46,582 bases of DNA from NCBI GenBank assembly GCA_902799705.1, contig CADCBP010000023.1:1-46582 (forward strand), read 5' to 3'. Below are positions 34,980-41,116 of the stretch, in pieces. Source of the DNA: an uncultured Bacteroidales bacterium. Its GTDB lineage: Bacteria; Bacteroidota; Bacteroidia; Bacteroidales; Paludibacteraceae. Both the position numbers and the translations under genes were made by a program. The number at the start of each line of letters is the position of its first letter. Within the stretch, counting starts at the first letter, position 1. The notes below the pieces were generated by a model. It was not told the origin of the DNA and made no database searches. It saw nothing but the letters and a program-made list of their open reading frames with translations.

Positions 34980-36732
34980 CAATAAGCGTCCCCGACGCTG
35001 TATAAGTTTTTCCGTTACGAATGATAACGAGTTGTCCGTCTTGAATACGCTTGATGCTCGTGTCGGAAAGGGGGCTTGCCGCCTGTTCTACATCGTAGGT
35101 GGCGGGACGTGTGCCCTCTCCCCACTGTTGATAGAGCCATTCTGTTCTCCAATTGAATTTGTTGACGAACTCGTTATGCTTGGCGGTCATGTTACTGTTG
35201 TCGCAATAATTGAGCGTACCGCCCCACTTGGCGGCATCGTTTTTCGCGCCTTGCTTAATCAGTGTGGCGAGTTTGTCCATCGCCGTGAGAAAATCGCTTT
35301 GCTGGTCATGTCGGAACATATACCAGATCTCCCGCAGTCTGGCTTGGAACTGTGGCCATGTAGCCAGTTGGCCGATCCAGTATTGGGGGAAGGTAGGGGA
35401 GTCGTATATCCAGGTGTTCCAGCCGCGGTTGTATGCGTTGCCGAAGTCCCACACAGGACCGAAATACCATTTCTCGGACATGCCGTTGCGGTCGCGCTCT
35501 TTATAGAGATAGCAACTGCCGTGATAACTCTCGCAATCTTCCATCAGTTCCTGCACAAGGTAGAATTTGACAGCCTCGTCCAGATCCATCATCTCCCATA
35601 AGGGGTAATCGGTGTTGCCCCAGATAGCCTCATTCAGACTATGGAGCTGGCTTTCGATATATGTACGTTGCGACGCGGAGAGCAGTTCGGGACTCTTCAT
35701 GGTAAACCATACTTCCTGTGCGTTCTGCTCGAAGAGGGTCACGTTGCCTTCCTCTTCATAGTTGTCTATCTCCACTAACCAACCACCGCTGACGGAGTCG
35801 GTCGCATAATCCTCCTGCTCGGTGACGTTCACGCGATTGGAGCCTACGCGCACTTGCTCGGTGAGGAAATACAAACCGTAATATTCGCCGTTCATCACCA
35901 GTTCTACCGGTACGGCCTTTGGCGTCCATTTCAGCCCGAGGGCTTCGCTCAGTTGGTATCCTGCGTAGTTCTTGAGGAATCCTAAGCAGTCATCCGCGTG
36001 AGCCATCAAGCACCAATGTTTATTGCTCGGCATGCCTAAGACAGCCTGCTTCTTGTCAAACTTGATGCGGTAGGGTTTCTTGTCAAAACCGGTCCACGTC
36101 CAGTTGCCGCGTCCTTTGAATTGTCCGGCAATAGGAGCTTCCGCCGAACCTAAGGCTTTATAATTTGTGCTGAGCGGGTCTATATAGAGACTGCCGGTGA
36201 CGTATTCTTCTTTGCTGGTGATGGCTACGTTACCGGTGGTGTTCAGATATACGACGGGTAGCGTGCCGGAGATAGAGGCGGTGCCGGGGGTGGTCTCCTG
36301 TTGCGATTCCCAATAACCCAATGACTGCCACGCACCTTGCGCCCAGTTATCGCCCGTCTGGGGTACGAAAATGTCTCCGGCATTCATCTGCGCCTCGGAG
36401 GTCGCGGTGCGGTTGTAATTCAAGGTGTGGCTCACGTACTCCTTGAAATCGCTGAACCGCTGGTCGTACGTACCGGCTTGGATATCTCCGCCCACGAACG
36501 TAAAGCGATAGATGTCATTGACGGCCAGAGCGATGGAGACCGCCCATTTCTGCCCGTCAAAACTCATATCCAACACATGAGTCTCGGAGACATCGTCTCT
36601 GCCGTACACCATCTTGACGGTGGAATATCCGGTCTTAGAGTTGTCAAAATAGAGCGATCCCTGCGGAATCGTCATCGCCTGCATCCCTACGCTCAGCAGG
36701 CAAACCCAAAGGAATACTAAATACTTTTTCAT
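34969..36732 (-). CDS. Secreted CotH kinase family protein with short C-terminal sorting-like tail
   Basis: This is a 587-residue protein. The signal peptide is MKKYLVFLWVCLLSVGMQA. Residues about 20-130 form a beta-rich domain (SLYFDNSKTGYSTVKMVY). The CotH domain (about 195-545) has FKGRGNWTWTGFDKKPYRIK, VPVELVMNGEYYGLYFLTEQ, VEIDNYEEEGNVTLFEQNA and YFGPVWDFGNAYNRGWN. CotH proteins are protein kinases in spore coats; in Bacteroidota most are secreted and uncharacterised. The C-terminal IKRIQDGQLVIIRNGKTYTA is shared with the protein at 41117-42532 and may be a reduced T9SS sorting tail. The ATG at 36732 lies after the promoter and gives a normal signal peptide. Confidence 0.87.
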   Translation of the reverse strand: MKKYLVFLWVCLLSVGMQAMTIPQGSLYFDNSKTGYSTVKMVYGRDDVSETHVLDMSFDGQKWAVSIALAVNDIYRFTFVGGDIQAGTYDQRFSDFKEYVSHTLNYNRTATSEAQMNAGDIFVPQTGDNWAQGAWQSLGYWESQQETTPGTASISGTLPVVYLNTTGNVAITSKEEYVTGSLYIDPLSTNYKALGSAEAPIAGQFKGRGNWTWTGFDKKPYRIKFDKKQAVLGMPSNKHWCLMAHADDCLGFLKNYAGYQLSEALGLKWTPKAVPVELVMNGEYYGLYFLTEQVRVGSNRVNVTEQEDYATDSVSGGWLVEIDNYEEEGNVTLFEQNAQEVWFTMKSPELLSASQRTYIESQLHSLNEAIWGNTDYPLWEMMDLDEAVKFYLVQELMEDCESYHGSCYLYKERDRNGMSEKWYFGPVWDFGNAYNRGWNTWIYDSPTFPQYWIGQLATWPQFQARLREIWYMFRHDQQSDFLTAMDKLATLIKQGAKNDAAKWGGTLNYCDNSNMTAKHNEFVNKFNWRTEWLYQQWGEGTRPATYDVEQAASPLSDTSIKRIQDGQLVIIRNGKTYTASGTLIGDL

Positions 36733-36757
36733 ACTAACTTCTCCTTCATATCCGGTG

Positions 36758-36788
36758 CAAAGATAATATAAAAAAATGATATACACAA
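36758..36788 (-). promoter_or_regulatory. Promoter of the CotH-family gene
   Basis: On the minus strand TTG (36788-36786), 20 nt, TATCTTTG (36765-36758), about 25 nt before the ATG at 36732. Confidence 0.75.
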
Positions 36789-36888
36789 GGGCGTGCGCGT
36801 TTTTCTTGATAATTTGTGTGTAATTACTTGCGGAAATGTGTATTTTCTGACGCATTTTATGAAAAAAACAAAAATAATTCATGAAAAA

Positions 36889-36920
36889 TTTGTGTATTTC
36901 AAAAAAAAGCAGTACCTTTG
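36889..36920 (+). promoter_or_regulatory. Promoter of the rpmB-rpmG-DUF4295 operon
   Basis: TTTG (36889-36892), 20 nt, TACCTTTG (36913-36920), with the A8-GCAG sequence before the -7 box that is also seen at the two tRNA promoters and at 44499-44518. Confidence 0.85.
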
Positions 36921-36987
36921 CGCGATTTTTCGTGTAATTATGCGAAAAGTCCCCGAATTTGAACGAAAATATAAAATATATACTACA

Positions 36988-37221
36988 ATGTCAAAGATTT
37001 GTCAAATTACAGGCAAGAAAGCCATGGTCGGCTGCAATGTCTCACACTCGAAGCGCCATACAAAGCGCAGTTTCGATGTGAACCTCTTCCGCCGCAAGTT
37101 CTACTGGGTAGAACAAGATGTATGGATCGAGCTGAACGTGAGTGCAGCAGGTCTGAGAACTATTAACAAGATCGGTCTCGACAACGCGCTGAAACAAGCT
37201 GCGGAGAAGGGCTATCTCTAA
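36988..37221 (+). CDS. rpmB: 50S ribosomal protein L28
   Basis: This is a 77-residue protein beginning [20 protein letters not shown], with [19 protein letters not shown] and a terminal [12 protein letters not shown]. It binds 23S rRNA in the large subunit. The ATG at 36988 matches the family start; the frame extends upstream only by chance. First gene of a three-gene operon. Confidence 0.96.
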   Translation: MSKICQITGKKAMVGCNVSHSKRHTKRSFDVNLFRRKFYWVEQDVWIELNVSAAGLRTINKIGLDNALKQAAEKGYL

Positions 37222-37239
37222 AACGAAAGGAGCTAAACA

Positions 37240-37428
37240 ATGGCAAAGAAAACAAAAGAAGCACGCGTTCAGGTTATCCTCGAGTGCACGGAACAAAAAG
37301 CCAGCGGTGTTCCCGGAATGTCTCGTTACATCACCACCAAGAACCGCAAGAACACTCCGGATCGTTTGGAACTCATGAAGTACAATCCCTACTTGAAGAA
37401 ATACACGCTTCATAAGGAGATTAAGTAA
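37240..37428 (+). CDS. rpmG: 50S ribosomal protein L33
   Basis: This 62-residue protein has [40 protein letters not shown] and [15 protein letters not shown], the full L33 pattern. The zinc-binding cysteine pairs are absent, so it is the C-minus form. It lies 18 bp after rpmB with AAAGGAG before the ATG. Confidence 0.95.
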   Translation: MAKKTKEARVQVILECTEQKASGVPGMSRYITTKNRKNTPDRLELMKYNPYLKKYTLHKEIK

Positions 37429-37456
37429 TTAACCCTAATTAGAAAGGCTTAGAACT

Positions 37457-37555
37457 ATGGCAAAGAAAGCGGTCGCAACACTGCAAACCGGTAACTCCGG
37501 ACGCGCGCACTCAGAGATCGTTCTGAACGAAAAGGTGAACGAGTTCTTTAAGTAA
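37457..37555 (+). CDS. Very short DUF4295-type ribosome-operon protein
   Basis: This is a 32-residue protein starting MAKKAVATLQTGNSGRAHSE and ending IVLNEKVNEFFK, 28 bp after rpmG. Position and both ends match DUF4295, which always follows L28-L33 in Bacteroidota and is about 50 residues. Compared with my memory of the family, the middle lysine-rich part (KVIK...TGAY) is missing here. The frame is intact, so this is an internal shortening, not a frameshift. The function of the family is unknown; it probably binds the ribosome. Confidence 0.75.
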   Translation: MAKKAVATLQTGNSGRAHSEIVLNEKVNEFFK

Positions 37556-37564
37556 CAAACCTAA

Positions 37565-37605
37565 CAATTAGCGCACTACATCTTTCGTGGTGCGCTAATT
37601 GTTTT
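37565..37605 (+). terminator. Strong terminator of the ribosomal-protein operon
   Basis: A perfect 12-bp stem, CAATTAGCGCAC (37565-37576) with GTGCGCTAATTG (37590-37601), has a 13-nt loop and is followed by TTTT. Confidence 0.9.
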
Positions 37606-37607
37606 CG

Positions 37608-37635
37608 CTAAACACTAAACACTAAACACTAATAC
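37608..37635 (+). repeat. 7-bp tandem repeat before the lipid kinase gene
   Basis: CTAAACA is repeated three times and then degenerates (CTAATAC). It lies between the terminator and the ATG at 37645. It carries TAA stop codons and is one of the short-period junction repeats of the window. Confidence 0.8.
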
Positions 37636-37644
37636 CTGTCCGCC

Positions 37645-38568
37645 ATGCTGGGCATCATCATCAATCCGAAATCGGGAAAGAATTACTTCCGCGCACAACG
37701 TATCTACTTGTGGCACTTGTTGCGTAAACGGCATCTGCCTTTTGCCTACCGTGTTACCAAATATGCGGGGCATGCAATCGAGTTGGCGCGCGAATTGGTA
37801 GAGAAAGGATATGACGAAATTCTCATCCTCGGCGGAGACGGCACGCTCTCCGAAGCCGTTAACGGCATCATGAAATCCGTTCTTACGCCGGAACAGAAGG
37901 CGAAAGTACAAGTTGGACTCATGCCCCGCGGCACGGGAAATGATTGGGCTCGGTATTGGAACCTGACCAAGAATCACAAGGAATCGCTTCGCCGCTTCTT
38001 TGAGGGCGAAGGACATCCTATCGACATTGGTTGTCTCACATATTGGCGTAATAACATCGAGCACCATCGCTATTTCATCAACTCCGTTGGATTCGGAGTG
38101 GATCCGCTGACCTGCAAGAAAGCCGAGACGCTCAAGTACTATATTGGTTCCCACCACGTCAATTATGTGTTCGGACTGATTGGAGCCATCATTCAGCATA
38201 AGGCGCAGCACATGGTCCTGACAGTGGACGGCAAAGAAACCGTCAATGACCTGCTCTTCACCATGAATGTCGGAAACGGGCCGTTCTCCGGCGGAGGTAT
38301 CCGGCAAAACCCCGAAGCTGATCCTACAGACGGTATCTTCCACGCGATGTTTGTCAAGAAACCGACGTTCGGACAAGTTATCAAGGCGCTGCCGAATTTG
38401 TTCAACGGACGACTTACCGAACTGCCCTTCGTCTATCCTGTCGTTGGACGGGAGATAGAGATATCCTATCGCAAGCATATTCTCTTTGAGGCGGATGGTA
38501 TTTTGGAGAACATCATTGGTCCGTGCAAAGTGACGTGCCTGCATAACGCATTGCAGTTCCGGTGCTAA
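37645..38568 (+). CDS. Diacylglycerol/lipid kinase family protein
   Basis: This 307-residue enzyme of the DAGK catalytic family (YegS-like) has IIINPKSGKNYFRAQ at the N-terminus, the nucleotide-binding ILGGDGTLSEAVNGI (about 62-76), LMPRGTGNDWARYW (about 92-105), and the C-terminal VGNGPFSGGGIRQNPEADPTDG block. It phosphorylates a lipid alcohol such as diacylglycerol or a sphingoid base; the substrate cannot be decided here. A short repeat leads into its start and another follows its stop. Confidence 0.9.
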   Translation: MLGIIINPKSGKNYFRAQRIYLWHLLRKRHLPFAYRVTKYAGHAIELARELVEKGYDEILILGGDGTLSEAVNGIMKSVLTPEQKAKVQVGLMPRGTGNDWARYWNLTKNHKESLRRFFEGEGHPIDIGCLTYWRNNIEHHRYFINSVGFGVDPLTCKKAETLKYYIGSHHVNYVFGLIGAIIQHKAQHMVLTVDGKETVNDLLFTMNVGNGPFSGGGIRQNPEADPTDGIFHAMFVKKPTFGQVIKALPNLFNGRLTELPFVYPVVGREIEISYRKHILFEADGILENIIGPCKVTCLHNALQFRC

Positions 38569-38596
38569 CTTTCCCTTTCACCTTTCACCTTTCACT
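38569..38596 (+). repeat. Pyrimidine-rich junction repeat
   Basis: CTTTCACC-type units of about 8 nt are repeated three to four times between the lipid kinase stop and the ATG at 38598. Degenerate. The strand is purine-poor, so there is no ribosome-binding site of the usual kind. Confidence 0.7.
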
Positions 38597-38597
38597 T

Positions 38598-39971
38598 ATG
38601 CCAAAGCAGCAAGGCAGTAACCGCATCTATACCCGCGAGACGGACGCGAACGGTCGTACGTTCATTCGTGTGCAGGGTACGAACCGCGATGAGAATCGCG
38701 CGTTCATCTACATGGCGCGCCATTTTCATGACTTGGGACTACCGGTGCCCGAACTCTATTCGGTGAGCGAAGACGGGATGAGTTATACGCAGGAGGATCT
38801 GGGAGATACGATTCTTTTCGACCATCTGGATGACTATACCTTATTGGAACGCACGCTGCGCGCGCTCGCGCATATACAGGTTGAGGGCGCGGTGGATTTC
38901 GACTGGTCTGTGTGCTTCCCTGTGCCCGCGTTCGACGAACGTACCATCCGGTGGGATCTCAACTATTTCAAGTATTGTTTCCTCAAAGCTACGAAGATCG
39001 AGTTCTCCGAACCCCGACTCGAGGACGATTTCGACCGCCTCGTCCAGCGTCTGATTTCTGACAGCGGCAGCGGTCTTTCAACTTTCCTCTACCGCGATTT
39101 CCAGAGCCGCAATGTGATGATCAAAGACGGGCAACCGTATTTCATTGATTTCCAGGGCGGTCGCCGCGGACCCACCCAGTATGACGTGGCATCCTTCCTC
39201 TGGCAGGCAAAGGCGAACTTCCCGCCCGAACTCCGCAATAAACTGATAGATGTGTATCTGGATGAGTTGGAGAAAGTCATCAATTCATCATTCCATCAAT
39301 CCATCAATAAAGCCGCTTGGCGTGCGGTCTTGCCTCATTTCGTGCTCTTCCGGACACTTCAGGTCCTCGGCGCTTACGGATTCAGAGGCTATTTTGAACG
39401 CAAACCCCATTTCCTGGAGTCTGTTCCGCTCGCCCTCAAGAACCTGAAAGAGATTTTTGAGCAAAATCAGGAATTGCGGCAGGACTATCCGGCACTCTTT
39501 TTGCTCTCCAAACAGTTCCCGATTCCGACGGTCAACCGACGGTCAACCGACGGTCAAAGCCAGCGTGCAAGCCTGGTTGTTTCCGTCTATTCGTTCTCCT
39601 TCAAGCGCGGAATTCCGGAGGATGAGTCCGGTAACGGTGGAGGTTATGTCTTCGACTGCCGCAGTACCCACAACCCCGGCAAATACGAGGAATACAAGTC
39701 CCTTACCGGCCTGGATCAGCCGGTGATTGATTTCCTGGAGAAAGACGGCGAGATCTTGACGTTCCTGGAGAGCGTATATCGCCTGGTCGATCAGCATGTG
39801 GAGCGGTTTATCGAACGGGGTTTCAGCCATCTGCAGGTCGCTTTCGGTTGTACCGGAGGACAGCACCGTTCCGTCTATTGCGCCGAGCATCTGGCCAGGC
39901 ACCTCAAAGAGAAATATAACGTCACCATCCACCTCATCCACCGCGAACGCGGAATATCCCGTAAATGGTAA
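38598..39971 (+). CDS. Sugar kinase-like phosphotransferase fused to RapZ C-terminal domain (AmgK-RapZ-like)
   Basis: This is a 457-residue fusion. Residues 1-308 form an aminoglycoside-phosphotransferase fold like the cell-wall sugar kinase AmgK: N-lobe FIRVQGTNRDENRAFIYMAR, hinge YTQEDLGDTILFDHLDD, catalytic loop FLYRDFQSRNVMIKDGQ (Asp near 166) and metal site FIDFQGGRRGP (about 183). Residues about 322-457 are the RapZ C-terminal domain (VSVYSFSFKRGIP, YVFDCRSTHNPGKYEEYKSL, FGCTGGQHRSVYCAEHLARH), which in E. coli binds glucosamine-6-phosphate. The linker is encoded by three exact 11-bp repeats. RapZ's N-terminal P-loop domain is absent. The next gene is MurU-like, which supports an amino-sugar salvage role (inference). 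The ATG at 38598 is chosen because the upstream part lies in a repeat. Confidence 0.87.
   Translation: MPKQQGSNRIYTRETDANGRTFIRVQGTNRDENRAFIYMARHFHDLGLPVPELYSVSEDGMSYTQEDLGDTILFDHLDDYTLLERTLRALAHIQVEGAVDFDWSVCFPVPAFDERTIRWDLNYFKYCFLKATKIEFSEPRLEDDFDRLVQRLISDSGSGLSTFLYRDFQSRNVMIKDGQPYFIDFQGGRRGPTQYDVASFLWQAKANFPPELRNKLIDVYLDELEKVINSSFHQSINKAAWRAVLPHFVLFRTLQVLGAYGFRGYFERKPHFLESVPLALKNLKEIFEQNQELRQDYPALFLLSKQFPIPTVNRRSTDGQSQRASLVVSVYSFSFKRGIPEDESGNGGGYVFDCRSTHNPGKYEEYKSLTGLDQPVIDFLEKDGEILTFLESVYRLVDQHVERFIERGFSHLQVAFGCTGGQHRSVYCAEHLARHLKEKYNVTIHLIHRERGISRKW
39278..39310 (+). repeat. Translated short repeat in the kinase domain
   Basis: Units of the type (TT)CCATCAAT repeat about four times and encode INSSFHQSINKA in the C-lobe of the kinase. 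The composition differs from its surroundings and resembles the junction repeats. Confidence 0.7.
39525..39557 (+). repeat. Three exact 11-bp repeats between kinase and RapZ-C domains
   Basis: CCGACGGTCAA occurs at 39525-39535, 39536-39546 and 39547-39557 without mismatch. The 33 nt keep the frame and encode about 11 linker residues (PTVNRRSTDGQ). Gain or loss of one unit would shift the frame and remove the RapZ-C domain. Confidence 0.95.
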
Positions 39972-39996
39972 ATGGTAAATGATCAAATGGTACATG
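39961..39996 (+). repeat. Junction repeat containing stop and start codons
   Basis: AAATGGT units (GTAAATGGTAAATGGTAAATGATC, then AAATGGTAC) include the stop of the kinase-RapZ gene (TAA 39969-39971) directly followed by the ATG of the nucleotidyltransferase (39972). Confidence 0.75.
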
Positions 39997-40781
39997 GTTT
40001 GATTTTTGCTGCGGGTTTAGGCACGCGTCTCAGACCTCTCACGGACACGATGCCGAAGGCGCTGGTTCCTCTGGCCGGCAAACCTCTGCTGCAGTGGCAG
40101 GTGGAGAAACTGCGTGATGCCGGTATCACAGACATCATCGTCAACGTGCATCATTTCCCGGATATGATTATCGATGCCGTCCGCGCCAATGACGGCTGGG
40201 GATGTAATATCACCATCTCCGACGAACGCGATGGTCTTTTGGATACAGGTGGCGGCCTCAAAAAAATCAAATCAGAAATCATAAATCATAAATCAGAAAT
40301 CATAAATGCTCCTATCCTCGCCTGCAACGTGGACATCCTCTCCAATATCGATATCCACGCGCTTATTGCCGAATATGAACGAACGGGCGTGAGTCAACTG
40401 GTTGTCTCGGAACGTCAAACGCAGCGGTATCTGCTTTTTGATGAAGAGGGACTATTACGCGGATGGACGAATATCGCTACCGGCGAAGTGCGTCCTACCA
40501 ATCTCCAATCTTCAATCTCCAATTTCCAAAAACTCGCCTTCTCCGGCATGCAGATTCTCAGTCCCGGAGTGCTTTCGTGCTTGTCGCAGATGCCCCAAGA
40601 CAAATTTTCACTCATCGACTTCTATATGTCCGTCTGTGAAAAACAAATCATAAATCACAAATCTGAAATCATCAATCTGAAAGCTTACATTCCGGAAGCT
40701 TTCAAGATGATGGATGTCGGAAAAATAGACCAGATTGATGAAGCGGAATCCTTTGCAGAGAATCTTTTCTGTAAAAAATGA
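39972..40781 (+). CDS. Sugar-1-phosphate nucleotidyltransferase, MurU-like
   Basis: This is a 269-residue protein. The nucleotide-binding signature is LIFAAGLGTRLRPLTDTMPK (about 9-28), followed by PLLQWQVEKLRDAGITDIIV, DERDGLLDTGGGL and the metal aspartate in ILACNVDILSNIDIH. Its closest functional match is MurU (N-acetylmuramate-1-phosphate uridylyltransferase), and an AmgK-like kinase gene ends where this one begins. Together they would turn recovered MurNAc or GlcNAc into UDP-sugar (inference from the Pseudomonas AmgK-MurU pathway). Three AT-rich repeats are translated inside it; two encode the same peptide IINHKSEIIN. The start is ATG 39972 (MVNDQMVHG); ATG 39987 is an alternative that removes the repeat-derived residues. 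Confidence 0.85.
   Translation: MVNDQMVHGLIFAAGLGTRLRPLTDTMPKALVPLAGKPLLQWQVEKLRDAGITDIIVNVHHFPDMIIDAVRANDGWGCNITISDERDGLLDTGGGLKKIKSEIINHKSEIINAPILACNVDILSNIDIHALIAEYERTGVSQLVVSERQTQRYLLFDEEGLLRGWTNIATGEVRPTNLQSSISNFQKLAFSGMQILSPGVLSCLSQMPQDKFSLIDFYMSVCEKQIINHKSEIINLKAYIPEAFKMMDVGKIDQIDEAESFAENLFCKK
40265..40306 (+). repeat. Translated 21-bp tandem repeat in the MurU-like gene (copy 1)
   Basis: Two near-perfect 21-nt units encode KSEIINH and KSEIINA, inserted after DTGGGLKKI and before the conserved PILACNVDIL. Reads as AAATCAGAAATCATAAATCAT-type sequence. Confidence 0.85.
40499..40530 (+). repeat. Translated short repeat in the MurU-like gene (copy 2)
   Basis: CAATCTCCAATCTTCAATCTCC-type units of about 7-8 nt encode NLQSSISNFQK before LAFSGMQIL. 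Confidence 0.8.
40641..40682 (+). repeat. Translated short repeat in the MurU-like gene (copy 3)
   Basis: AAATCATAAATCACAAATCTG-type sequence encodes QIINHKSEIINLK before AYIPEAFKMMDVG. It shares the peptide IINHKSEIIN with the first copy, 375 nt upstream. Confidence 0.85.
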
Positions 40782-40810
40782 CCCCTTAAGTGCATTTTTT
40801 TGCGATTTTA

Positions 40811-40842
40811 TTTGCTCATGTCAAAAAAAAGCAGTACCTTTG
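40811..40842 (+). promoter_or_regulatory. Promoter of tRNA-Lys
   Basis: TTTG (40811-40814), 20 nt with A8-GCAG at its end, TACCTTTG (40835-40842). The transcript has a long leader of about 130 nt before the tRNA; a 40-codon frame (40871-40993) in it runs into the tRNA and is probably chance. Confidence 0.85.
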
Positions 40843-40983
40843 CACCCGCTTTTCAAAAAACACGATCCGCATGGTTCCTCAGTACGTAAACCAGCGAAGC
40901 GTTTGCGGACTGAAAAGCGTAGCACAATACGTAGCACTATACAAGCGCAGAGCGCGCAGTCGTGCGAGTATTAGTGCAAGCGA

Positions 40984-41056
40984 GTCTCCCTAGCTCAGTT
41001 GGTAGAGCAACTGACTCTTAATCAGTGGGTCGAGGGTTCGAGCCCCTCGGGGGACA
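40984..41056 (+). tRNA. tRNA-Lys(CTT)
   Basis: Acceptor stem GTCTCCC/GGGGGAC with one G-T pair, discriminator A. The D arm is GCTCAGTTGGTAGAGC, the anticodon stem ACTGA/TCAGT with loop CTCTTAA (anticodon CTT), and the T arm CGAGG-GTTCGAGC-CCCTCG-like. No CCA encoded. Confidence 0.95.
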
Positions 41057-41063
41057 CTAAAGG

Positions 41064-41100
41064 CCGCTGACCCTAACAAACGGGTTGGCGGTTTTGTTTT
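41064..41100 (+). terminator. Terminator after tRNA-Lys
   Basis: CCGCTGACCC (41064-41073) pairs with GGGTTGGCGG (41082-41091), two wobble pairs, followed by TTTTGTTTT. It lies 8 bp after the tRNA. Confidence 0.8.
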
Positions 41101-41116
41101 ATAAAAGACCAAATCC

